Part shown: in pieces, positions 7,419-11,200 of the stretch | How the letters are laid out: every line of letters begins with the position of its first letter | Position numbering within the stretch: position 1 is the first letter of the stretch | Assembly (NCBI GenBank): GCA_025459035.1 | Contig: JALORJ010000104.1 | Span: 1-11,200 of the forward strand | Direction of reading: 5' to 3' | From: Burkholderiales bacterium | GTDB lineage: Bacteria > Pseudomonadota > Gammaproteobacteria > Burkholderiales > Ga0077523 | Length of the DNA: 11,200 nucleotides | The notes under the pieces: generated by a model | The model's input: the letters and a program-made list of their open reading frames with translations, nothing else | What the model was told of the DNA's origin: nothing | Databases searched by the model: none | Made by a program: the position numbers and the translations under genes

Positions 7419-7869
7419 GTCGCGGACGCAGGCGGCAGCACGGCCGCCGCCACGGCATCGGTCTGGCGCGCGCGCCATGCGTCCAGCCGCGCCGCGAGCG
7501 CGGCGTCGGTGGTCGCGAGCATCGCGACCGCGGCCAGTGCGGCATTGGCCGCGCCGCCGTCGCCGATCGCGAAGGTCGCGACCGGAATGCCGCGCGGCAT
7601 CTGCACGATCGACAGCAGCGAGTCGAGCCCGGACAGCGCCTTCGACTGCACCGGCACGCCGAACACCGGCAACCGCGTCTTCGCGGCCAGCATGCCGGGC
7701 AGATGCGCCGCTCCGCCGGCACCGGCGATCACGCACCGCAGCCCGCGCGCGGCCGCGCCTTCGGCGAAGGCGAACATCGCATCGGGCGTGCGGTGCGCAC
7801 GGCGTGCTGCATCGTGTCCCAGTCGGACGTCGAGCCCATGACGACCGCGACCAGCGGCGGCGCGGTCAT
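7415..7869 (-). pseudogene. purE: N5-CAIR mutase gene, disrupted by an internal deletion and frameshift
   Basis: PurE moves the carboxylate of N5-CAIR to give CAIR. From ATG at 7869 the frame encodes MTAPPLVAVVMGSTSDWDTM and QHA, the conserved N terminus with the SxSD phosphate-binding loop. It then leaves the family and stops at 7729-7731 after 46 residues. The rest of PurE is in another frame from about 7798: AHRTPDAMFAFAEG, IAGAGGAAHLPGM, PVFGVPVQSKALSGLDSL, SIVQMPRGIPVATFAIG and the normal C terminus to 7415. Against E. coli PurE, the 17 residues between its Ala26 and Ala44 are absent apart from two leftover bases, so about 49 nt are missing around 7797-7801. The lost stretch includes catalytic Ser43, while His45 is kept. 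Restoring 17 codons gives about 167 residues, a normal length. As read, no functional PurE can be made. It could be a real mutation or an assembly error. Confidence 0.88.
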
Positions 7870-7875
7870 CGGTAG

Positions 7876-7893
7876 GGCCCGCTTGCGCGGGCC
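7876..7893 (-). promoter_or_regulatory. GC hairpin directly upstream of the purE start codon
   Basis: On the minus strand, GGCCCGC and GCGGGCC form a perfect 7-bp stem around the tetraloop GCAA, which fits the GNRA pattern. Only six bases separate the stem from the purE ATG, so the normal Shine-Dalgarno position lies within or beside the stem and no clear ribosome-binding site is visible. It could limit purE translation or mark an RNA processing point. There is no T-run, so it is not a standard terminator. A regulatory role is inference only. Confidence 0.45.
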
Positions 7894-7908
7894 TGCGCGG
7901 CCGGCGTC

Positions 7909-7953
7909 GTCACGCGGTCACCGCGTTGTCGGCCGCCCGGGCACGATCGGCTT
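7909..7953. repeat. Partial repeat copy R0 (right-hand part of the 113-bp unit)
   Basis: These 45 bases match 8249-8293 at 39 of 45 positions by eye count, with no gaps. They share TCACCGCG, TGTCGGCC, CCCGGGC and ATCGGCTT in the same order. Only the right part of the unit is present; the left part is missing or unrecognisable toward purE. Confidence 0.75.
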
Positions 7954-8040
7954 GCCGTCGATCCCCGCTGCGCGGCGGGCTCGCGTGCCATCGCCAGAGG
8001 GCGACCGGCGCGTTGCTCGCTCCGCGATCGCAGTCGCGTT
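7954..8040. repeat. Degenerate repeat copy R1 (87 bp)
   Basis: It begins with the shared core GCCGTCGATCCCCGCTGCGC, then diverges, because the right arm of the core hairpin is interrupted (GCGGCGGG in place of GCGGGG). The remainder keeps only scattered similarity, and the unit is 87 bp, shorter than the 113-bp copy. It is probably an older or truncated copy. Confidence 0.6.
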
Positions 8041-8180
8041 GCCGTCGATCCCCGCTCTGCGGGGCCCCTCGCCGGGTCGCTCCCGCGCTCGCCCCTCGCC
8101 GGGTGCCTCACGCTTTCGGCCTCCGCGACCGCCACGGGTCGACCACCATCGAGTGGTCGGCCTCCCGGCGCATTAGGCTT
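8041..8180. repeat. Repeat copy R2 (140 bp = 113-bp unit plus a 27-bp internal duplication)
   Basis: It starts with the core and a CCCCGC/GCGGGG hairpin (8050-8055 with 8059-8064, loop TCT). GCCCCTCGCCGGGT occurs twice, at 8064-8077 and 8091-8104, a period of 27 bp. Removing one 27-bp copy leaves 113 bp, exactly the length of the next unit. A second perfect hairpin, GACCAC/GTGGTC (8141-8146 with 8153-8158), lies in its right part and is not in the neighbouring copy. Confidence 0.8.
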
Positions 8181-8293
8181 GCCGTCGATCCCCGCTGCGC
8201 GGGGCCCCTCGCCGGGTGCCTCATGCGCCGGCCTCCGCTACCGTCATCGTCATGCGTTCACCGCGCTGTCGGCCTCCCGGGCGCAATCGGCTT
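8181..8293. repeat. Complete repeat copy R3 (113 bp)
   Basis: This is the reference copy. The core is followed by a 6-bp hairpin, CCCCGC/GCGGGG (8190-8195 with 8199-8204, loop TGC), then CCCCTCGCCGGGTGCCTCA, CGGCCTCCGC and a right part ending TCCCGGGCGCAATCGGCTT. Its first 43 bases match R4 at 41 positions, and its last 45 match R0 at 39. The family is not one I can name. Confidence 0.85.
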
Positions 8294-8336
8294 GCCGTCG
8301 ATCCCCGCTTTGCGGGGCCCCTCGCCGGGTGCCTCA
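8294..8336. repeat. Partial repeat copy R4, ending at the pyk stop codon
   Basis: Forty-three bases match the start of R3 with two substitutions, both next to the hairpin loop (CCCCGC 8303-8308, loop TTT, GCGGGG 8312-8317). The match ends at 8336, the last base of the pyk stop codon (8334-8336), so the pyk TGA lies within the repeat. Beyond this point the sequence is pyk coding. Confidence 0.8.
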
Positions 8337-9755
8337 CGTGCCGACCCTCACGATCTTCATGGTGTTGGTGCCGCCGGACTTGCCGATGGGTTCGCCGATG
8401 GTCACGACGATCAGGTCGCCGTCGGCGACGAGGCCGTGCTGTTTCAGCTTGGCCTCGGCTTCGCGCAGCAGCTGGTCGCGGTCGGTGGTCACGTAGTCGA
8501 TGACGAAGGGGGTCACGTCGCGGTAGAGCGACATGCGGGCGAGCGAGCGCGGCTCGGGCGTGAGCGCGTAGATCGGCACGCCGCAGTTCAGGCGCGAGAT
8601 CCACAGCGCGGTCGAGCCGGACTGCGTCAGCGCGGCGATGCACTTGACCTTCAGGTGGACGGCGGTGAACAGCGCGGCCATCGCGATCGACTGGTCGACG
8701 CGCGTGAACACGCGGTCGAGAAACTGCCGGTCGAGCGCGAGGTCGGCCGATTTCTCGGCCTCGATGCAGATGCGGCTCATCGCCTCGACGGTCTGCACCG
8801 GATAGCGCCCGGCGGCGGTCTCGGCGGACAACATGACGGCGTCGGTTCCGTCGAGCACCGCGTTGGCGACGTCCGAGACCTCGGCCCGCGTCGGCACCGG
8901 GCTGCCGATCATCGACTCCATCATCTGCGTCGCGGTGATGGTGAGCCGGTTCTTCTCGCGCGCGAGGCGGATCATCTTCTTCTGCAGCGCCGGCACCGCG
9001 GCGTCCCCGACCTCGACCGCCAGATCCCCGCGCGCGACCATGATGCCGTCGGCCGATTCGAGGATCTCGTCGAGCGCGCCGATCGCCTCGGCGCGTTCGA
9101 CCTTGGCGATCAGCAGCGCCTTGCCGCCGGCCGCACGCTGCAGCTCGCGCGCCATGTACATGTCGGCACCGCTCTTCGGAAAGCTCACCGCGAGGAAGTC
9201 GGCCTCGATGCGCGCGGCGGTGCGGATGTCCTCCATGTCCTTGGCGGTCAGCGCCGGCGCCGACAGCCCGCCGCCCTGGCGGTTGATGCCCTTGTTGTTC
9301 GACAGCTCGCCGCCGTGGCGCACGATGGTGTGGATGCGCGGACCGTCGACCCGCGCGACGTCGAGCACGATGCGCCCGTCGTCGAGCAGCAGCACGTCGC
9401 CGGCCTTCACGTCCTGCGGCAGCTCGGGATAGTCGAGGCCCACGCGCGTGACGTCGCCCAGCGTGCACTCGGCATCGAGCACGAAGGCGGCGCCGGCGTC
9501 GAGCGTCACGCGGTTGCCGTCGAAGCGGCCGACGCGGATCTTCGGGCCCTGCAGGTCGCACATGATCCCGACGGTGCGGCCGACGGCCGCCGCGACCTCG
9601 CGTACCAGCGCGGCCCGCGCTTCGTGGTCGGCCGCGGAGCCGTGCGAGAAGTTGAGTCGGACCACGTCGACGCCGGCGGCGATCACGCGCTCGAGCGTGT
9701 CGCGGTCGGACGAGGCGGGCCCCAGGGTGGCGACGATCTTGGTGCTGCGTTGCAT
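8334..9755 (-). CDS. pyk: Pyruvate kinase
   Basis: Transfers phosphate from phosphoenolpyruvate to ADP, the last step of glycolysis; cytoplasmic, usually tetrameric and allosteric. The 473-residue protein begins MQRSTKIVATLGPAS and contains RLNFSHG in the first barrel strands, CDLQGPKIRVG before the B domain, LIAKVERAEAI with the catalytic lysine, the MVARGDLAVEVG active-site motif (Ala where most have Gly in DLGVE), ITATQMMESMI, and TRAEVSDVANAVLDGTDAVM. The C-terminal allosteric domain ends near GGTNTMKIVRVGT. The start is ATG at 9753-9755. The same frame is open upstream to 10022 but reads as pgk antisense filler. Spacing to pgk is 124 nt, in which a 7-bp GC stem (9809-9815 with 9836-9842) is the only structure seen. 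The stop codon falls inside an intergenic repeat. Confidence 0.97.
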   Translation of the reverse strand: MQRSTKIVATLGPASSDRDTLERVIAAGVDVVRLNFSHGSAADHEARAALVREVAAAVGRTVGIMCDLQGPKIRVGRFDGNRVTLDAGAAFVLDAECTLGDVTRVGLDYPELPQDVKAGDVLLLDDGRIVLDVARVDGPRIHTIVRHGGELSNNKGINRQGGGLSAPALTAKDMEDIRTAARIEADFLAVSFPKSGADMYMARELQRAAGGKALLIAKVERAEAIGALDEILESADGIMVARGDLAVEVGDAAVPALQKKMIRLAREKNRLTITATQMMESMIGSPVPTRAEVSDVANAVLDGTDAVMLSAETAAGRYPVQTVEAMSRICIEAEKSADLALDRQFLDRVFTRVDQSIAMAALFTAVHLKVKCIAALTQSGSTALWISRLNCGVPIYALTPEPRSLARMSLYRDVTPFVIDYVTTDRDQLLREAEAKLKQHGLVADGDLIVVTIGEPIGKSGGTNTMKIVRVGT

Positions 9756-9763
9756 GCGGGCGG

Positions 9764-9769
9764 TTTCCT
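9764..9769 (-). promoter_or_regulatory. Shine-Dalgarno site of pyk
   Basis: The minus strand reads AGGAAA with eight bases before the ATG at 9753-9755. It is one of the few clear ribosome-binding sites in the window and fixes the pyk start against the longer open frame. Confidence 0.7.
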
Positions 9770-9879
9770 GTGCGTGCAGCGGGTCGGAATGCTTCAGGCC
9801 CTGCGGACCCGTCCGGCGCGTCGGTCCCGGCGCGACGGACGGCGTCGGGCCGGCATGAAGGACGGCTTCACGGGCGGGT

Positions 9880-11067
9880 TCAGGCCCCGGCGCGGGCTTC
9901 GAGGATCCCGAGTGCCGGCAGCGTGCGGCCTTCGAGGAACTCGAGGAACGCGCCACCGGCCGTCGAGATGTACGACAGACGGTCGGCGATGCCGAACTTC
10001 GCGATCGCGGTGATGGTGTCACCGCCGCCGGCGACCGTGAAGGCCGGCGAGGCGGCGATCGCTTCGGCGATGACGCGGGTGCCGTTCGCGAACGCGTCGA
10101 ACTCGAACACGCCGACCGGACCGTTCCACACGATGGTGCCGGCGGCGCCGAGCGACGCCGCGAGCGCCGCGGCCGTCACCGGACCGATGTCGAGGATCAT
10201 GTCGTCGGCCGCCACGTCCGCGGCGGCCTTCACGGTGGCCGGCGCATCGGCGGCGAACCGCGTCGCCGTGACCACGTCGGTCGGGATCGGCACCGACGCG
10301 CCGCGCGCCTGCATCTTGGCCATCACCTTGCGGGCCTCGTCGATCAGGTCGGGCTCGTGCAGCGAGCGACCGATCGGCAGCCCGGCTGCCGCCATGAAGG
10401 TGTTGGCGATGCCACCCCCGACGATCAACTGGTCGACCTTGTCGGCGAGGGCGTCGAGGATGGTGAGCTTGGTCGACACCTTCGAACCGGCGACGATCGC
10501 GACGAGCGGTCGCGCCGGGGCGCCCAGCGCGCGGCCCAGGGCCGTGACCTCGTCGGCCATCAGCGGCCCGGCGCAGGCGATCGGCGCGTACTTCGCCACG
10601 CCGTGCGTCGTGGCCTCGGCCCGGTGCGCGGTGGCGAACGCGTCGTTGGCGTACACGTCGCACAGCGCGGCGATGCGCTGCGCGAGCGCGTCGTCGTTCT
10701 TCTTCTCGCCGCGGTTCACGCGACAGTTCTCGAGCATCACCACCTGACCGGGCGGCGGCGCGACGTCGGTCGCGTCGGCCCAGCCCGCCACGAGCGGCAC
10801 CGGCTGGCCGAGCAGCGCGGACAGGCGCGCCGCGACCGGCGCCAGCGTGTCCTCGGCCTTCATCTCGCCCTCGACCGGGCGCCCGAGATGCGAGGTCACC
10901 ATCACCCGTGCGCCGCGATCGAGCGCCAGGCGAATGCCGCGCAGCGACGCGCGGATGCGCGTGTCGTCGGTGATCGCGCCGGCGTCGTCCTGCGGCACGT
11001 TGAGGTCGGCGCGGATCAGCACGCGCTTGCCGGCGAGGTCGAGATCGGCGAGGTGGAGAATGGTCAT
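9880..11067 (-). CDS. pgk: Phosphoglycerate kinase
   Basis: Reversibly transfers phosphate from 1,3-bisphosphoglycerate to ADP in glycolysis; it also runs in reverse in gluconeogenesis or the Calvin cycle. Cytoplasmic, 395 residues, the normal bacterial length. The N-terminal substrate domain has VLIRADLNVPQDD at 16-28, SHLGRP at 59-64, VVMLENCRVNRGEKKND, and the AFATAHRAEATTHGV basic-patch region. The C-terminal nucleotide domain has VAGSKVSTKLTIL, GGGIANTFMAAAGLPIG, WNGPVGVFEFDAFANGT, and the terminal GGGDT and STAGGAFLEFLEG motifs. It starts at ATG 11065-11067; there is no good Shine-Dalgarno. A hairpin with a short T-run ends only 24 nt upstream, so expression may depend on read-through from gap. 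It is followed by pyk. Confidence 0.97.
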   Translation of the reverse strand: MTILHLADLDLAGKRVLIRADLNVPQDDAGAITDDTRIRASLRGIRLALDRGARVMVTSHLGRPVEGEMKAEDTLAPVAARLSALLGQPVPLVAGWADATDVAPPPGQVVMLENCRVNRGEKKNDDALAQRIAALCDVYANDAFATAHRAEATTHGVAKYAPIACAGPLMADEVTALGRALGAPARPLVAIVAGSKVSTKLTILDALADKVDQLIVGGGIANTFMAAAGLPIGRSLHEPDLIDEARKVMAKMQARGASVPIPTDVVTATRFAADAPATVKAAADVAADDMILDIGPVTAAALAASLGAAGTIVWNGPVGVFEFDAFANGTRVIAEAIAASPAFTVAGGGDTITAIAKFGIADRLSYISTAGGAFLEFLEGRTLPALGILEARAGA

Positions 11068-11091
11068 GGCGGGGTCACGCGGTCGGTCTGG

Positions 11092-11121
11092 AAAAGCCGA
11101 CGGGGCCGCGCGGGCCCCGTC
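11092..11121 (-). terminator. Terminator-like hairpin between gap and pgk
   Basis: A perfect 9-bp stem, GACGGGGCC (11099-11107) with GGCCCCGTC (11113-11121), encloses a 5-base loop. On the minus strand it is followed by GGCTTTTCC, giving a run of four T. The stem is strong but the T-run is short and offset by three bases, so termination is probably partial. It lies 35 nt after the gap stop and 24 nt before the pgk ATG. Confidence 0.65.
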
Positions 11122-11156
11122 GAGTCGGTCGATCAGGTCGGATCAGTGCAGCAGCG

Positions 11157-11200
11157 TCATCCCTTCGCGTTCACGAATGCCACCGCGGTGTCGAGCATGC
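11157..11200 (-). CDS. gap: Glyceraldehyde-3-phosphate dehydrogenase, C-terminal end only
   Basis: Only the last codons are inside the window. The minus strand reads MLDTAVAFVNAKG and then TGA at 11157-11159. This matches the extreme C-terminal helix of bacterial GAPDH, which typically continues from a WYDNEWGxSNR segment into M-x-D-T-A/T-V-A. The position immediately upstream of pgk agrees with the common gap-pgk order. The enzyme would oxidise glyceraldehyde 3-phosphate to 1,3-bisphosphoglycerate, the substrate of Pgk. With only 13 complete residues visible, the call rests on the short motif and on context. Confidence 0.7.
   Translation of the reverse strand, partial: MLDTAVAFVNAKG

Larger units (their letters stand above)
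7870..8333. other. 464-bp non-coding spacer between pyk and purE, occupied by repeats
   Basis: This is the only gene-free stretch over 300 bases. Nearly all of it consists of partial or complete copies of one ~113-bp repeat (listed separately), plus a GC hairpin next to purE. The reading frames across it are repeat translations. Because 113 is not a multiple of three, the frame is not kept from one unit to the next, which argues against coding. No convincing -35/-10 promoter, tRNA or riboswitch could be recognised. Any purE promoter would have to lie here. Confidence 0.75.

Noticed and set aside
7866..8135. 89-codon minus-strand open frame in the spacer with repeated peptide motifs
   Set aside because: Its peptide repeats are translations of the DNA repeat. 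The 113-bp period does not keep frame and there is no ribosome-binding site.
8050..8317. Repeat hairpins as standard intrinsic terminators of pyk
   Set aside because: The CCCCGC/GCGGGG stems have no T-run on either side, so ordinary intrinsic termination is not supported.
7909..8336. CRISPR array
   Set aside because: The units are long (113 bp), differ by indels, are repeated along their whole length and have no unique regularly sized spacers; no cas genes are present.
9809..9842. Terminator or regulatory hairpin between pgk and pyk (7-bp GC stem)
   Set aside because: The loop is 20 bases, there is no T-run, and stems of this size are expected by chance in such GC-rich DNA.
7926..10013. 695-codon plus-strand open frame across the repeats and antisense to pyk
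   Set aside because: It spans non-coding repeats and the reverse of pyruvate kinase; its low-complexity composition indicates a shadow.
9756..10022. N-terminal extension of pyruvate kinase to position 10022
   Set aside because: The added residues resemble no pyruvate kinase and overlap pgk. The ATG at 9755 has a good Shine-Dalgarno and begins the family's usual N terminus.

Overview
This window looks chromosomal and comes from a very GC-rich bacterium, most likely a betaproteobacterium (Burkholderiales or a relative). The basis is the base composition, the protein style and the association of pgk and pyk with purine genes and a Sua5-type gene. The lineage call is an inference. Every gene I can support lies on the minus strand, so transcription runs from high to low coordinates. 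The many long plus-strand open frames are GC shadows.

Layout in transcription order: the last codons of gap (GAPDH), a small terminator-like hairpin, pgk, pyk, then a 464-bp non-coding spacer filled with copies of a ~113-bp intergenic repeat. Next come purE, purK, purC, a full-length Sua5-type tsaC, a SbtA bicarbonate permease, a SbtB-like PII protein, a membrane CHASE3-GGDEF diguanylate cyclase, a small cupin, and an amidase cut by the window edge. From purE onward the genes are packed, with a GTGA overlap (purE/purK), an ATGA overlap (tsaC/sbtA), a 1-nt gap (sbtB/cyclase) and otherwise short gaps. They look like one long operon.

The genes fall into three groups. Lower glycolysis or gluconeogenesis is gap, pgk and pyk. 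De novo purine synthesis is purE, purK and purC. The downstream cassette is tsaC, sbtA, sbtB, the cyclase, the cupin and the amidase. PurK and TsaC/Sua5 are both enzymes that use ATP and bicarbonate, and here they share an apparent operon with a bicarbonate transporter and its likely PII-type regulator. That is the most suggestive functional theme of the window.

The clearest anomaly is purE. Its first 23 codons and its last ~127 codons are well conserved, but they lie in different frames. About 17 codons (about 49 nt) that include a catalytic serine are missing at the junction. It is either a real pseudogene or an assembly error. The repeat array between pyk and purE is the other unusual structure.
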